NCBI GenBank assembly: GCA_020249465.1
Contig: JADCFP010000034.1
Span: 1-64,000 of the forward strand
Direction of reading: 5' to 3'
DNA: 64,000 nt
Origin: Roseomonas sp.
Lineage (GTDB): Bacteria; Pseudomonadota; Alphaproteobacteria; Acetobacterales; Acetobacteraceae
Shown here: positions 47,481 to 59,088 of the stretch, in pieces
Layout: every line of letters begins with the position of its first letter
Position numbering within the stretch: the stretch's first letter is position 1
Program-made: the position numbers and the translations under genes
Notes under the pieces: model-generated
Told to the model about the DNA's origin: nothing
Databases searched by the model: none
What the model saw: the letters and a program-made list of their open reading frames with translations, nothing else

Positions 47481-48287
47481 TCAGCGCAAAATCGCAGGAT
47501 CGCAGGTGAACGCGTGGTTAAGCGGCCCATGGCCGGCGCCGAAACCAGGTGCAGACGCAATGGCCGCGCGCACATAGGCCCGGGCGCGGATCACGGAATC
47601 CCTGAGCGAGAGCCCCTGCGCCAGGCCCGCCGCCACCGCACTCGCCAGTGTGCAGCCCGTGCCATGGGTGTGGCGCGTTGCAATCCGCCGGTCGCGGAAG
47701 ATTTCAAGGCGCGTGCCGGTTGCCAGCAGATCGACCACCTCATCGCCCGGCAAATGCCCGCCCTTCAGCAGCACTGCCTTGGGGCCAAGCGCCAGCAGCG
47801 CCTTGGCCGCCTGGTGCATGGCGCCAACATCCTGGATGGCAAAGCCGCATAGGGCCTCGGCCTCCGGCAGGTTGGGGGTAAGCACGGCGGCGATGGGCAG
47901 CAGGCGGTGCTTCAAGGTCTCGGCGGCGTCCAGCACCAGCAAGGGGTGGCCGCCCTTCGCCACCATGACCGGGTCCGCAACCAAGGGTAGGCCAGGGGCG
48001 CGGGTGGTGATTTCATCGCAGACCGCGTCAATGGTCGCGCTATCGGCCAGCATGCCGGTCTTCAGCGCATCGGCCCCCAAATCATCCAGCACTACCGCAA
48101 TCTGCTGGCGCAGGAAGGCCAGCGGCACCGGCAAAACCCCATGCACGCCAAGCGTATTCTGCGCCGTCAGCGCGGTGATCGCTGTCATGCCAAAGGCGCC
48201 CAGCGCCGTCACGGCCTTGAGGTCCGCCTGAATGCCCGCCCCGCCGCCGGAATCAGACCCGGCAATGATCAGCACACGCCCCTTCAT
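47481..48287 (-). CDS. thiD: Bifunctional hydroxymethylpyrimidine kinase/phosphomethylpyrimidine kinase
   Basis: [44 protein letters not shown]...[22 protein letters not shown]. Confidence 0.95.
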   Translation of the reverse strand: MKGRVLIIAGSDSGGGAGIQADLKAVTALGAFGMTAITALTAQNTLGVHGVLPVPLAFLRQQIAVVLDDLGADALKTGMLADSATIDAVCDEITTRAPGLPLVADPVMVAKGGHPLLVLDAAETLKHRLLPIAAVLTPNLPEAEALCGFAIQDVGAMHQAAKALLALGPKAVLLKGGHLPGDEVVDLLATGTRLEIFRDRRIATRHTHGTGCTLASAVAAGLAQGLSLRDSVIRARAYVRAAIASAPGFGAGHGPLNHAFTCDPAILR

Positions 48288-49651
48288 GCCGCGCGCGCCT
48301 CCGCCCGGATCAGCTCAGCCAGGCGGCCCACCACGCCTTCCACCAGCGCCTCTTCTTCGGCTTCCGCCATGACACGGATCACGGGTTCGGTACCGCTTGC
48401 GCGGATCAGCACGCGCCCGCGCGCACCAAGGGCGGTTTCCTCGGCAGCAATGGCCTCGGTCACCACGGGCTTCGCGAGCGGCGAGTCGCCGGCATAGCGC
48501 ACATTCACAAGGCGCTGGGGCAGGGGGGTGAAGCAGCGCAGCACCTCACTCGCCGGGCGCTTTTCTTCGACCAGCACGGAAAGCACTTGCAGCGCGGCGA
48601 TCAGCCCATCTCCCGTGGTGCCGAAATCGGGCATGATCATATGGCCGGATTGCTCGCCGCCCAGATTGCAGCCGGCTTCTCGCATCTTCTCGCCCACATA
48701 GCGGTCGCCAACCGCGGTGCGGAGCAAGCCAAGCCCGCGTGCCGCCAGATAGCGTTCCAGCCCCATATTGGACATGACGGTGGCCACCACGGCGCCGCCG
48801 GTCAGGCGGGTTTGCGCATGCCAGGAATGGGCGATCAGGGCGAGTATCTGATCGCCATCAATCACCTGCCCGGCCTCATCCACCAGCACCAGGCGATCGG
48901 CATCGCCGTCCAAGGCAATACCCAGATCTGCGCGGCGTTCCTGCACCAAACCCGCAAGTGACGCGGGCGCGGTGGAACCCACGCCCTTGTTGATGTTGAA
49001 ACCATCAGGGGCGACGCCAATCGGGATCACCTCGGCCCCCAATTCCCACAGCACCGTGGGCGCCACGCGATAACCGGCGCCATGGGCGCAATCCACCACA
49101 ATACGCAGCCCATCCAATGTTTGCCCGCGCGGGAAAGATGCCTTGGCGGCTTCAATATAGCGCCCCGGCGCATCTTCCAGCCGGCTTGCGCGACCAAGCC
49201 TTGCGGATGGCACGAGCGCCGCACCCAGGTCGCCCGCCATCAGGGCTTCAATCTCCGCTTCCTGCTCATCGGTCAGCTTCAACCCATCCGGGCCGAACAG
49301 CTTGATGCCATTATCCTCATAGAGGTTGTGGGAGGCGCTGATCATCACGCCCAAATCCGCCCGCAAGGACCGCGTGAGCAAGGCAATGGCCGGTGTGGGC
49401 AAAGGCCCGACCAGCACCACGTCCATCCCCGCACCGATAAAACCGGCGGTCAGCGCCGGTTCCAGCATATAGCCGGAAAGCCGCGTATCCTTGCCGATCA
49501 CGACCCGGTGGCGGTGATTGCCGCGATTGAAGAAACTGCCCGCCGCCTGGCCCAGGCGTAGCGCAGTTGCGGCATCCATCGGCGCGGCATTGGCCTTGCC
49601 GCGAATACCATCAGTGCCGAATAGTTTGCGGGTCGGGGCTGCTTCGCTCAT
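48284..49651 (-). CDS. glmM: Phosphoglucosamine mutase
   Basis: [30 protein letters not shown]...[23 protein letters not shown]...[16 protein letters not shown]; start reassigned to ATG 49651. Confidence 0.96.
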   Translation of the reverse strand: MSEAAPTRKLFGTDGIRGKANAAPMDAATALRLGQAAGSFFNRGNHRHRVVIGKDTRLSGYMLEPALTAGFIGAGMDVVLVGPLPTPAIALLTRSLRADLGVMISASHNLYEDNGIKLFGPDGLKLTDEQEAEIEALMAGDLGAALVPSARLGRASRLEDAPGRYIEAAKASFPRGQTLDGLRIVVDCAHGAGYRVAPTVLWELGAEVIPIGVAPDGFNINKGVGSTAPASLAGLVQERRADLGIALDGDADRLVLVDEAGQVIDGDQILALIAHSWHAQTRLTGGAVVATVMSNMGLERYLAARGLGLLRTAVGDRYVGEKMREAGCNLGGEQSGHMIMPDFGTTGDGLIAALQVLSVLVEEKRPASEVLRCFTPLPQRLVNVRYAGDSPLAKPVVTEAIAAEETALGARGRVLIRASGTEPVIRVMAEAEEEALVEGVVGRLAELIRAEARAA

Positions 49652-49730
49652 GCGCGGCTTATAGCCCCTTGCCGGCTTCGGATGGAACCCGCCCGCGCCC
49701 GGCAAGCCGAGGCGCGGCGCGGGGTTCGGT

Positions 49731-51335
49731 TCAGGCGCGCCGGATATTCCAGAACAGCGGCGGCTGGCCCTTCAGCATGCCGGTCAGGTTCCGGCGATAG
49801 GCGGTCGGCTGGTAATACATGCCCGTCGGCACATAGGGCACTTCTTCAAAGGCGATGCGCTGCATCTCCCGCCCCGCTGCCGCTTCCGCTGCCGCATCCG
49901 GCGCGTTGAACCAGGCATCGCGCTGCGCTTCCATTGCCGGAATGGTCGGCCAGCCCGGCCAGGCATTTTCCCCATGACCACGGATGGAGGCGTGGCTCGC
50001 CGGATTCCAATGGTCAATCCCGGACCAGAAGGTGAAGAAGCCGGACCAGCCGCCCTGTTCCAGCGGATTGCGGCTGGCGCGGCGGGCGACCAGCGTGCCC
50101 CAATCCGTGCTGACCAGATCCACATTGAAGCCCATGCGGCGGAACAGATCCGCGCCGACAAGCGTGGCGGCATTGATGGAAGCAAGATCGGTCGCGTTCA
50201 GCAGCACCAGCCGCTGGCCCATGGCACCGGCGGCCTGCACTTCGGCACGCGCGGCATCAATATTCTTGCGCAAGCGATCCATGCCGACATTGCTCGCCAT
50301 CGGGCTTTCCGGGGCGAAATAGCCAATGCCTTCGCGGCGCAAATCCGCGCGGCCTTCAACGCCTGAGGTGCCGATCACCGCAGTCATGAAGTCAATCTGA
50401 TTGATCGCGGTCAGCACGGCGCGGCGCACGGCAGGGTTATTGAAGGGGGCGGCGGTGTGGTTCGGGCGGAAAATACCAATCAGCCCCGTGTCATTGATGA
50501 TGTCCACACGGATATTGCGCGCCGCCGCACCGCGCATGAAAAGCGGGAACAAATCGGCGGTCGGCTGTTCCCACCAATCAATCTCACCCGATTGCAGCGC
50601 GGCCGAGGCGGTGCTGGCATCTGGAATGATCCGCCATTCCACGCGATCAAAATGCGTCACCTTGCCGCCGGCGGTCATGGAAGGCGCTTCCTGGCGCGGC
50701 ACGTAATCCGCATTGCGCGCATAGGCGAGCATGGAGCCCGGCACCCATTCATTCTGGATGAAGCGATACGGCCCGCTGCCGACTGCCTCCGTGATATTCG
50801 TGAAGGGATCAACATTCGCGAGCCGTTCCGGCATGATGAACAGGCAGCTTGTGGTGACCTTCGCCAGGCAATCGAGCATTTTCGGGAAGGGTGCGTTCAG
50901 GCGAATTTCAAACACGCGGTCGCTGACTTCGACCATGTCGGCAACCCGCGACATCAGCACCTGGCCGAAGGCATCGCGCCGGCCCCAGCGCTTGATGGAG
51001 GCGATGCAATCCCGCCCACGCACCGGTGTATTGTCGTGGAACTTAAGCCCCTCACGCAGGGAAAAACGCCAGGTCTTGCCGTCATTTTCCACAACATGGC
51101 CTTCGACCATTTGCGGGCGCGGCTGGAATTTGTCGTCCATGCCATAAAGCTGGTCATAGACCAGGAAGGCGTGGTCGCGTGCGACGAAGGCCGTATTGGT
51201 GAAGGGGTCAATATTCGGCAGATTGGCGTGCGGCACGTAGCGCAGCACGCGCGGTGCCTGGGCGATGGCCGGCGCGCCCATGGAGGCAAAGGGGAGCGCC
51301 GCCGCGCCGCCGAGCAGGTGTCGTCTTTGAAGCAT
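49731..51335 (-). CDS. ABC transporter substrate-binding protein (family 5, peptide/nickel type)
   Basis: [89 protein letters not shown]. Confidence 0.94.
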   Translation of the reverse strand: MLQRRHLLGGAAALPFASMGAPAIAQAPRVLRYVPHANLPNIDPFTNTAFVARDHAFLVYDQLYGMDDKFQPRPQMVEGHVVENDGKTWRFSLREGLKFHDNTPVRGRDCIASIKRWGRRDAFGQVLMSRVADMVEVSDRVFEIRLNAPFPKMLDCLAKVTTSCLFIMPERLANVDPFTNITEAVGSGPYRFIQNEWVPGSMLAYARNADYVPRQEAPSMTAGGKVTHFDRVEWRIIPDASTASAALQSGEIDWWEQPTADLFPLFMRGAAARNIRVDIINDTGLIGIFRPNHTAAPFNNPAVRRAVLTAINQIDFMTAVIGTSGVEGRADLRREGIGYFAPESPMASNVGMDRLRKNIDAARAEVQAAGAMGQRLVLLNATDLASINAATLVGADLFRRMGFNVDLVSTDWGTLVARRASRNPLEQGGWSGFFTFWSGIDHWNPASHASIRGHGENAWPGWPTIPAMEAQRDAWFNAPDAAAEAAAGREMQRIAFEEVPYVPTGMYYQPTAYRRNLTGMLKGQPPLFWNIRRA

Positions 51336-51438
51336 GTCATTCTCCCATTTGCGTGAGGCGAAGCCTTCGCCCTGTTTTGCTGAATTAAGTTTAGTGCGAA
51401 AGCCTTGGGTTATTCAATGATTAGCCAAAGTCTCCGTC

Positions 51439-52758
51439 TCAAAAGAACTGGTTCGGCGGCCTTGGCAGCCCCAAATGCTCCCGGAGTGTCGTCCCGGCAT
51501 ATTCCTTGCGGAAAATCCCCCGGCTTTGCAGCTCCGGCACCACGAGCCGCACGAAATCCTCAACCCCGCCTGGGATGGTTGGAAACATGATGTTGAAGCC
51601 GTCACAGGCTTCGGCCTCCAGCCAGTGCTGCATTTCATCGGCGATGGTCTTGGCGCTGCCGGTGAAGGACAACCCGCCATAGCCGCCAAGCGCCACGGCC
51701 AATTGCCGCACGGTAAGGTTTTCGCGCCGCGCGCGTTCCAGCACGCGTTGGCGGCCGCTTTGACTTTGATTGGTCTCGGGGATGTCGGGCAAGGGCGCAT
51801 CCAGGTCGAAGGCGCGTGCATCGGTGCCAAGGGCGATGGAAAGCGCGCCCATGCCGCTATCTGGATGCACCAGGCTATCCAATAGCGCACGTTTTTCGCG
51901 GGCGGCTTCATCCGTTTCTGCCACCGTCACCAGCGCGCCTGGCAGGATCTTTATCAGCGCCGGATCGCGCCCCGCCTTGGCTGCGCGGGATTTGATATCG
52001 GCGTAATAGGCGCGCGCATCGGCAATCGGCCCGCCGGCGGCGAAGATCATCTCGGCGACCTCGGCAGCGAGTTGCCGGCCAGAATCGGAAGCCCCCGCCT
52101 GCACAATCACCGGCCAGCCCTGGACCGGGCGCGCGATGTTCAAAGGCCCGGCGATGGAAAGATATTTACCTTCGTGGTTCAGCTTATGCATCCGCGCGGG
52201 GTCCCAGAAGATGCCGCTTTCCTTGTCTCGGATAAAAGCGTCTTCCGCAAAACTGTCCCAAAGCCCGGTCACCACATCATGGAATTCGCGGGCACGCGCA
52301 TAGCGTTCCGCGTGGTCCATGTGTTCCGTCATGCCGAAATTGCGCGCGGCATCGGGGTTGGAGGTGGTGACGATATTCCACCCCGCTCGCCCACCGCTGA
52401 TGTGATCAAGCGAGGCAAAGCGCCGCGCGATATGATAGGGCGCGTCATAGGTGGTGGAAGCCGTGGCGATCAACCCAATCCGTTCCGTCACCATCGCGAG
52501 TGCGGATAACAGCGTGAAGGGCTCGAAAGACGTGACGGTACCGCTGCGCTTCAGCGCCTCAATCGGCATGTTCAGCACGGCCAGATGATCGGCCATGAAG
52601 AAGGCATCGAACTTGCCGCGTTCCAGGGTTTGGATGCAGTGAACCAAATGCTTCAGGCTGAAATTCGCCTCGGGCGCAGAGTCAGGATGGCGCCACCAGG
52701 CAGTATGGATGCTGACGGGGCGCATGAAGGCGCCGAGGTGCATTTGCTTAAAGTGCAT
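51439..52758 (-). CDS. LLM class flavin-dependent oxidoreductase (NtaA/DmoA-like)
   Basis: MHLGAFMRPVSIHTAWWRHPDSAPEANFSLKHLVHCIQTLERGKFDAFFMADHLAV...GRAGWNIVTTSNPDAARNFG. Confidence 0.93.
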   Translation of the reverse strand: MHFKQMHLGAFMRPVSIHTAWWRHPDSAPEANFSLKHLVHCIQTLERGKFDAFFMADHLAVLNMPIEALKRSGTVTSFEPFTLLSALAMVTERIGLIATASTTYDAPYHIARRFASLDHISGGRAGWNIVTTSNPDAARNFGMTEHMDHAERYARAREFHDVVTGLWDSFAEDAFIRDKESGIFWDPARMHKLNHEGKYLSIAGPLNIARPVQGWPVIVQAGASDSGRQLAAEVAEMIFAAGGPIADARAYYADIKSRAAKAGRDPALIKILPGALVTVAETDEAAREKRALLDSLVHPDSGMGALSIALGTDARAFDLDAPLPDIPETNQSQSGRQRVLERARRENLTVRQLAVALGGYGGLSFTGSAKTIADEMQHWLEAEACDGFNIMFPTIPGGVEDFVRLVVPELQSRGIFRKEYAGTTLREHLGLPRPPNQFF

Positions 52759-52764
52759 ACTCCG

Positions 52765-53808
52765 TTATCGAGCCCCGCCATTTGCGCAAGCCTGCCAGAC
52801 GGCCAGCGCCTGGATGGTTTCCGCCACATCATGCACACGCAAAATGGCCGCGCCGCGCGCTGCGCCAGCGAGCGCCACGGCAAGGCTGCCGGCGAGCCGC
52901 GCTTCGGCCTGCTCCACCCCCGATAGCGTGCCGATGAAGCGCTTGCGCGACGCGCCCAGCATGATTGGGCAGCCAATCCCCGCGAGGATTGGCAAGGCTT
53001 CAATCAAGGCAAGGTTATGCGCCATGGTCTTGCCAAAACCGATGCCGGGATCAATCGCGATCCGCCCGCGCGCAATGCCGAGCGCTTCAAGTGTGGCCAC
53101 ACGGTCGCGCAGAAAGCGCGCCACATCCAAGACCACATCGGCGTAATCGGCCTGCGCCTGCATCTCGCGCGGGTCGGTGCCCGGCATATGCATCAGCACC
53201 ACCGGTGTCTGCGTGCGTGTCAGCAAATCAACTGCCGCCGGATCATGGCGCAGCGCGGTCACGTCATTGATGATTTCAGCGCCGGCATCCAAGGCGGCCT
53301 GCATGGTCGCGGCATGGCGTGTATCGATGCTGACCGGCGCGGCCTTGGCCAATTCCCGCACCACCGGAATGACGCGGGCGATTTCCGCCTCAGGCGCAAC
53401 CGGTTCCGCGCCGGGGCGCGTTGATTCACCACCAATATCCAGGATATCCGCGCCCGCTTCCAGCATGGCATGGCCCGCTTCAATCGCCGCGCTGGGATCA
53501 AAATGTCGCCCGCCGTCGGAAAAACTATCGGGCGTGATGTTCAGAATGCCCATCACCAGCGGGCGAGCGCTGGCTAGCCCGGCAAAGGGCAAGGGCCGCG
53601 CCGTGATCGCCTCGATCTCATCGCCCCACTCTTCCGGAAGCGCCGCGACAGGAAGGGTCGCGACTTCGCGCCCATCTTCGATCAGTCGTGCCAAGGAAAA
53701 GGCCAGATCGCCACCCTGCAAGGGTAGCGCCTGGCCTTCACCAATGGCCCGAAACGCGGCTGGGCCTGACAGCAGGCCCTGCGGATGCAACCAACGATCA
53801 GACGCCAC
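52765..53808 (-). CDS. folP: Dihydropteroate synthase
   Basis: PLVMGILNITPDSFSDGGRHFDPSAAIEAGHAMLEAGADILDIGGESTRPGAEPV...IAIDPGIGFGKTMAHNLALIEAL. Confidence 0.96.
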   Translation of the reverse strand: MASDRWLHPQGLLSGPAAFRAIGEGQALPLQGGDLAFSLARLIEDGREVATLPVAALPEEWGDEIEAITARPLPFAGLASARPLVMGILNITPDSFSDGGRHFDPSAAIEAGHAMLEAGADILDIGGESTRPGAEPVAPEAEIARVIPVVRELAKAAPVSIDTRHAATMQAALDAGAEIINDVTALRHDPAAVDLLTRTQTPVVLMHMPGTDPREMQAQADYADVVLDVARFLRDRVATLEALGIARGRIAIDPGIGFGKTMAHNLALIEALPILAGIGCPIMLGASRKRFIGTLSGVEQAEARLAGSLAVALAGAARGAAILRVHDVAETIQALAVWQACANGGAR

Positions 53809-53814
53809 GACTAC

Positions 53815-55737
53815 TCAGGTGGCGGGCGCCGCGCCTGGGGAAAGCCCACCGGGGCGAATGCTGGGCCGGCCCGCCGTCGGCACGCTGCCGCGGCCCTGGT
53901 TCACCGGCTCATCCGGGCGATTGCGCACCACGGGTTCACCATTGATCACCTGACGGATTTCATCGCCGCTCAGCGTTTCATGCTCCAGCAAACCCTTCGC
54001 CAGCAAATGGAGTTCATCCATTTTTTCGGTCAGGATTTTCGTGGCGCGCGCATAGGCACCATCAATGATTCCGCGGATTTCCGCATCAATCATGCGCGCG
54101 GTTTCTTCCGAGACATTCTTCGTTTGCGTCACAGAATGGCCGAGGAACACTTCCTGGCTATTGTCGCCATAGGCGATCATGCCGAGCTTTTCACTCATGC
54201 CCCATTCGGTCACCATCATGCGCGCCTGATTAGTCGCCATTTTGATGTCGCCGGACGCGCCATTGCTGACCTTATCCGCACCGAAAATCAGCTCTTCCGC
54301 GACACGCCCACCCATCGCCATGGCGAGTTCCGCCTTGAGCTTGGATTTATGCTTGGAATAACGGTCACCTTCCGGCAGCGACATCACCAGACCAAGCGCG
54401 CGGCCACGCGGAATGATGGTGGCCTTATGCACCGGGTCACATTCCGGTTCATTCATGGCAACCAAGGCATGGCCCGCTTCATGATAGGCGGTCATGCGCT
54501 TTTCGGCCTCGGACATCACAAGGCTGCGCCGTTCCGCGCCCATCAGCACCTTGTCCTTGGCGGCTTCAAATTCCGCCATGCCGACCGTGCGCCGACCCGT
54601 ACGCGCCGCGAGAAGTGCGGCTTCGTTCACCAGGTTCGCCAGATCAGCACCCGAAAAACCCGGCGTGCCGCGCGCAATAACCTTGGGGTCCACATCGGAA
54701 GCGAGCGGCACCTTGCGCATATGCACGCGCAGGATTTTCTCGCGCCCATTCACATCCGGATTGGGCACCACAACCTGACGGTCAAACCGGCCCGGGCGCA
54801 GCAGCGCAGGGTCCAGCACATCCGGGCGGTTGGTCGCGGCAATCAGGATCACGCCCTCATTGCTTTCGAAACCGTCCATTTCAACGAGCATCTGATTGAG
54901 CGTCTGTTCGCGTTCATCATTGCCGCCGCCAAGCCCGGCGCCGCGATGGCGTCCGACCGCGTCAATTTCGTCAATGAAGATGATGCAAGGCGCGTTCTTC
55001 TTGCCTTGTTCGAACATGTCACGCACGCGCGATGCGCCAACACCCACGAACATTTCAACGAAATCCGAACCAGAAATCGTGAAGAAGGGCACATTCGCCT
55101 CACCGGCGATCGACCGCGCAAGCAAAGTCTTACCCGTACCGGGCGGACCCACCAGCAGCACACCCTTCGGGATCTTACCGCCCAGGCGCTGGAATTTCTG
55201 CGGATCGCGCAGGAATTCGACAATTTCCTCAAGCTCCGCCTTGGCTTCATCAATGCCGGCGACATCATCAAAGGTCACACGGCCCTGCTTTTCGGTCAGC
55301 AGCTTGGCGCGGGATTTGCCGAAACCCATGGCGCGGCCACCGCCGCCCTGCATCTGGCGCATGAAGAAAATCCATACGCCAATCAGCAGCAGCATCGGGA
55401 ACCAGGACGCCAAATAATGCAGCAGCGGATTCACTTCCGCCTCCTCAGGCCGGGCCACCACGCGCACGCCCTTTTCGGTCAGGCGCGAAATCATGGCCGG
55501 GTCTTCCGGTGTATAGGTGGTGAATTGGCGGCCATCACTCAGCTGGCCGGTCAGGGTGCGGCCCTGGATGGTGACATCGCGCACATGGCCGGCCTGCACC
55601 TCATTCAAAAAGTCGGAATAGGCGACTTGAGAGGTACCAGGGCGGCTTGAACCGCTCGGTTGAAACAGGTTGAACAGCGCCACCAGCAGCAGCGCCACGA
55701 TCACCCATAAAGCCATGTTTCGGCTGAAATTATTCAC
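53815..55737 (-). CDS. ftsH: ATP-dependent zinc metalloprotease FtsH
   Basis: [66 protein letters not shown]...; HEAGH zinc motif. Confidence 0.98.
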   Translation of the reverse strand: MNNFSRNMALWVIVALLLVALFNLFQPSGSSRPGTSQVAYSDFLNEVQAGHVRDVTIQGRTLTGQLSDGRQFTTYTPEDPAMISRLTEKGVRVVARPEEAEVNPLLHYLASWFPMLLLIGVWIFFMRQMQGGGGRAMGFGKSRAKLLTEKQGRVTFDDVAGIDEAKAELEEIVEFLRDPQKFQRLGGKIPKGVLLVGPPGTGKTLLARSIAGEANVPFFTISGSDFVEMFVGVGASRVRDMFEQGKKNAPCIIFIDEIDAVGRHRGAGLGGGNDEREQTLNQMLVEMDGFESNEGVILIAATNRPDVLDPALLRPGRFDRQVVVPNPDVNGREKILRVHMRKVPLASDVDPKVIARGTPGFSGADLANLVNEAALLAARTGRRTVGMAEFEAAKDKVLMGAERRSLVMSEAEKRMTAYHEAGHALVAMNEPECDPVHKATIIPRGRALGLVMSLPEGDRYSKHKSKLKAELAMAMGGRVAEELIFGADKVSNGASGDIKMATNQARMMVTEWGMSEKLGMIAYGDNSQEVFLGHSVTQTKNVSEETARMIDAEIRGIIDGAYARATKILTEKMDELHLLAKGLLEHETLSGDEIRQVINGEPVVRNRPDEPVNQGRGSVPTAGRPSIRPGGLSPGAAPAT

Positions 55738-55856
55738 CGCAACCCTTCCATCTTCAGGAGCATGATGGCGTCATCCGCCGCCTGCTGCCAGCATACATAG
55801 TGAGGCTTCACGCATCTTGAATGTCCCGCGTGAAATATCCAGCCACGGAAGCGCGA

Positions 55857-57062
55857 TCAACCCGGGGGAAGGCCGCCGCCCTTGGGGGCAAAGACCAGGC
55901 GCCAAGCTGAAGCTTCCACACCTTCACCATAGAACAGCCCGGGCAGGACCGCCAGCTTTCCCTTTTCATCCCAAAGCGCTGGCAGGGCTTTCAGCGCGGC
56001 AAGCGGCGTTTTGGTCTGACGCCGGAAGGTGGCCGCTGCCGAGCCCAAGGCGCCACAAGTCCAGCCGGGGCGCTCCAGGCCGGTCACCAGAAAGCGCCCA
56101 TCCCACAAAAAGGGCGGCTTCAGGGGATGGGCAGGGGCGATCAGGCCGGGGTCTCGCACCACCAGAAGGCGCCCGCCCGCGCCGGGGCGTATCCAGGCGC
56201 CGGCCAAGCTGCCGCCGCCGCGCGCCAGTAGCGCTGCCGTGGCCTCAAGCGGGACCGGCCAGGTGGCGCCGCCGATCAGGCCAATCAGGCGCGCCAGCGC
56301 CGCGACGCCCAGCGCATCGCTGCCAAGCGCCTTTGGGTCCACCCAGGCATAGGCTTCCGGGTGGATTTCCGCCGCTGCCGCCAACCGGTCCAGCAGCGCG
56401 GCTTCCTGGCGGGCACGACGCAGCGCGAATGCCGCCGCCGCTTCGGCCAGCGCCTGCACCCCATCACCTTCCCCGCCAGGATCGGCCAAGGCTTGGCGCA
56501 GGCGGATACGGGCAAAGCGCGGATTGTCATTGGAAGGATCGCGTATCGGGGAGATGCCGGCGGCGGCCACCACCGCTTCCAGCCGGGCCGGGGCAACGCC
56601 CAGAAGCGGGCGCAGGATCAGGCAATCGGGCGCTACGCGGAGCGCCGCCATGGCCGCCAGGCCCGCCGCACCACTGCCGCGCAAGGCCCGAAAGGCCAGG
56701 GTTTCCGCCTGATCGCCGCGATGATGGCCGAGCAGCAGCCAGGGGCAGCCATGGCGCGCCGCGGCTTCGGTTAACGCCGCCAGCCGCGCCATTCGGGCGC
56801 GTTCCTGCATCCGCGCGCCGCTGGGCAGGCCAAGCCGCAGGCACGCCGCTGTGATACCGGCGCCGGCCAGCAGGCCCGTGACATGATCAGCCTCGGCCCC
56901 GCTTTCTGGCCTGAGCCCATGATCCGCGACCAGAGCCACTACCCTCCCGCCCCGCGCCGCCACCCAATGTCGTGCGAGCAAGGCAGTCGCCAGGCTATGC
57001 GGCCCGCCCGAGACCGCGACCGCAAGCGATGGCGCCGCGCCAAATGGCCCCAGCGGCGCCAT
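55857..57062 (-). CDS. tilS: tRNA(Ile)-lysidine synthase, TilS-like
   Basis: SLAVAVSGGPHSLATALLARHW...VALVADHGLRPESGAEADHVTGLLAGAGI...LLLGHHRGDQAETLAFRALRGSGAAGLAAM; conserved pal/cpoB/ftsH neighbourhood. Confidence 0.9.
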   Translation of the reverse strand: MAPLGPFGAAPSLAVAVSGGPHSLATALLARHWVAARGGRVVALVADHGLRPESGAEADHVTGLLAGAGITAACLRLGLPSGARMQERARMARLAALTEAAARHGCPWLLLGHHRGDQAETLAFRALRGSGAAGLAAMAALRVAPDCLILRPLLGVAPARLEAVVAAAGISPIRDPSNDNPRFARIRLRQALADPGGEGDGVQALAEAAAAFALRRARQEAALLDRLAAAAEIHPEAYAWVDPKALGSDALGVAALARLIGLIGGATWPVPLEATAALLARGGGSLAGAWIRPGAGGRLLVVRDPGLIAPAHPLKPPFLWDGRFLVTGLERPGWTCGALGSAAATFRRQTKTPLAALKALPALWDEKGKLAVLPGLFYGEGVEASAWRLVFAPKGGGLPPG

Positions 57063-57133
57063 GGCAGCAGCGAATTCGGCGCGGCTGACCGGCAGGCTCA
57101 GCGCAGGAAGCTGGCTATCCCCATGGGGCTATC

Positions 57134-58006
57134 TCACCGGCATTGCGCACGGCGGCGGCTATCCGCGGCGCGCTGCGCCTGGGGGCCAGACAGGTTGGGG
57201 AAGTTGGAACGCAGATTATCCAAGGTCTCGCAGGCTTCGCGCTTGGCGCCGAAGCCCTGGAAGGCATTGGCCAGGCCGATCATCGCCTCCGGCGCGCGGG
57301 CGCCCTGGCGATTGCGGCTATAGGCCTCGTCATAGGCGAGGGCAGCATTCTGGAAGTCCCGCTTGCCCATCAGCGCATCGCCCAGCAGCAGTGACGCATC
57401 CTGGGCGCGGGCACCCGGGCGGGCGCGGATCGCCTCCCGCGCGGCGGCCTCGGCCGCAGCAAAGTCGCGCCGGCCGAGAGCGGCCTGACCATCCGCAATG
57501 GCCTTTTCGGCGGTTCTAGGGGCGCTGGAGGGTGCCGGGGCTGGTGCTTGCGCCGCCGGCCCCGGCTGAGGAGGGCGCGGGGCGGCCGGCCGGCCAGCCC
57601 CTCTCTCGAGCGCTTGCAGGCGGAAATCCAGATCGCCGCGCAGTTTTTCGATCTCGGCGCGCATCTGCCGATCATTATTATCGGCGACATCGGCGCGTCC
57701 ACGCAGGCGGCGGTTTTCTTCTTCCAGCTCCTGCACGCGACCGAGCAATTGCTGCACCAAATCGCCCGAAGCGGCGGACCCGCGCGCCGGCGCACTTGGC
57801 GCGGGTGCCACGGCACCACCACCGCGCCGCAGCGCATCAAGTTCCCGCCGCAAATCCAGGATCTGGTTTTGCAGCGCAATGCCCTCACGGGTTTCCACCT
57901 GAGCCTGCACAGGGCTGGCCAGAGCCAACCCAAGGCCCAGAAGCGCCAGACGGACAGCCGGGGTGAAGCCTGCCATGGTCTTCAAGCGGCGCGACCGAAG
58001 CCGCAC
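57134..58006 (-). CDS. cpoB: Cell division coordinator CpoB (YbgF, Tol-Pal system)
   Basis: Signal peptide, N-terminal coiled coil, C-terminal TPR region; directly downstream of pal. Confidence 0.88.
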   Translation of the reverse strand: MRLRSRRLKTMAGFTPAVRLALLGLGLALASPVQAQVETREGIALQNQILDLRRELDALRRGGGAVAPAPSAPARGSAASGDLVQQLLGRVQELEEENRRLRGRADVADNNDRQMRAEIEKLRGDLDFRLQALERGAGRPAAPRPPQPGPAAQAPAPAPSSAPRTAEKAIADGQAALGRRDFAAAEAAAREAIRARPGARAQDASLLLGDALMGKRDFQNAALAYDEAYSRNRQGARAPEAMIGLANAFQGFGAKREACETLDNLRSNFPNLSGPQAQRAADSRRRAQCR

Positions 58007-58015
58007 CCCTTTCTT

Positions 58016-58489
58016 TTACCGAACAACCGTGACGGCGCGGCGGTTCTGCGCCCAGGAGCTTTCATCCGAACCCAGCGCCGCCGGCTGATCCTTGCCGAAG
58101 GAGATGGTGGAAATGCGTGAGCCATTCACACCGCCTGCCACCAGCGCATCGCGGGTGGAATTGGCGCGGCGTTGACCAAGGGCCAGGTTGTATTCGCGCG
58201 TGCCGCGTTCATCGGTATGGCCTTCAACCAAGACCTGCACTTCCGGAAAGCGGCCCATCCATTCAGCCTGGCGCTGCAACACCGGGCGCTGATCGGCGCG
58301 GATATTGCTGCGATCAAAATCGAAGAAGATGCGGTCACCGACATTGGCGACAAGATCTTCCTGGCTACCAGGGCGGATATTGCCGGCCCCACCCAAGCCA
58401 GCCCCCGTGCCGGAGCTATTGCTAGAATCAGAATTGGAACAGGCGGCGAGCAGCGCGATGCTGGCAATACCGAGGAATTTCAACTTCAT
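58016..58489 (-). CDS. pal: Peptidoglycan-associated lipoprotein Pal
   Basis: MKLKFLGIASIALLAACSNSDSSN lipobox; OmpA-like IFFDFDRSNIRADQRPVLQRQAEWM...VEGHTDERGTREYNLALGQRRANS. Confidence 0.96.
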   Translation of the reverse strand: MKLKFLGIASIALLAACSNSDSSNSSGTGAGLGGAGNIRPGSQEDLVANVGDRIFFDFDRSNIRADQRPVLQRQAEWMGRFPEVQVLVEGHTDERGTREYNLALGQRRANSTRDALVAGGVNGSRISTISFGKDQPAALGSDESSWAQNRRAVTVVR

Positions 58490-58599
58490 GACTGGTTTCC
58501 TTTCAGGAAAATCGTAGCTTTGTGCAGCGCGGTAAAGGCTCGCTCCTCCAAGGTCAAGCAAAAACCTAACAGCCTACTGAAAACCTGCCATTTACCATC

Positions 58600-58910
58600 A
58601 CTGTTTTGTCCGGCGATGCTGGTTTCACCGATGCTTGCGCCTGAACATGGCCGCTTGCAGTCGTTATTTGGCTTTGTCGCCACGCTCGGGACCGACTCCG
58701 GGACCCATGCCGCCACCACCTGCAACGTCGGTAGGTGAATAAGTTTGGGTACTAAGGCGGCAAGAAAGAACTGACAGCCCACCCTGGGCAGCCCGCCATG
58801 GCGCGCCTTGCGTAGGCCAGCCACTGACTTGGCCAGGCCGAAGCCCGCCTTGATCCGCTTGCAGTTATGCGGGCTGATCGCATAGCGCGCTATTCGACAG
58901 GCTGTGACTT
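58600..58910 (-). pseudogene. C-terminal remnant of an IS5/IS1182-superfamily-like transposase
   Basis: Reverse strand: LIRLQKVTACRIARYAISPHNCKRIKAGFGLAKSVAGLRKARHGGLPRVGCQFFLAALVPKLIHLPTL, resembling ...GYAISQRxRKRIEExFGWAKTVGGLRKTRHRGLxRVGWxFxLxxAAYNLxRLPKL. No start or N-terminal domain. Confidence 0.6.
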
Positions 58911-59088
58911 TCTGCAGCCTGATAAGAGCCGCTTGGCCCTGACAGATCGTGCTTCTTTATGTCTCTAATCAGCTTGCTGTACGTCTGCTGCGCAGCCCAA
59001 ACTTCTCCGTTAGGCTGCACGGGGCCAGCCCTTCAATCCCGCGGCGGGCTATGACATCCTCGGACACCCAACGTCAGGAACCAAGCCA

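Noticed and set aside
53785-55650. 621-aa plus-strand ORF
   Set aside because: Antisense to ftsH; no domain; a product of GC-rich codon bias.
58486-58824. 112-aa minus-strand ORF annotated as one protein
   Set aside because: It joins a transposase C-terminal remnant to pal upstream sequence; treated as a pseudogene fragment, not a gene.
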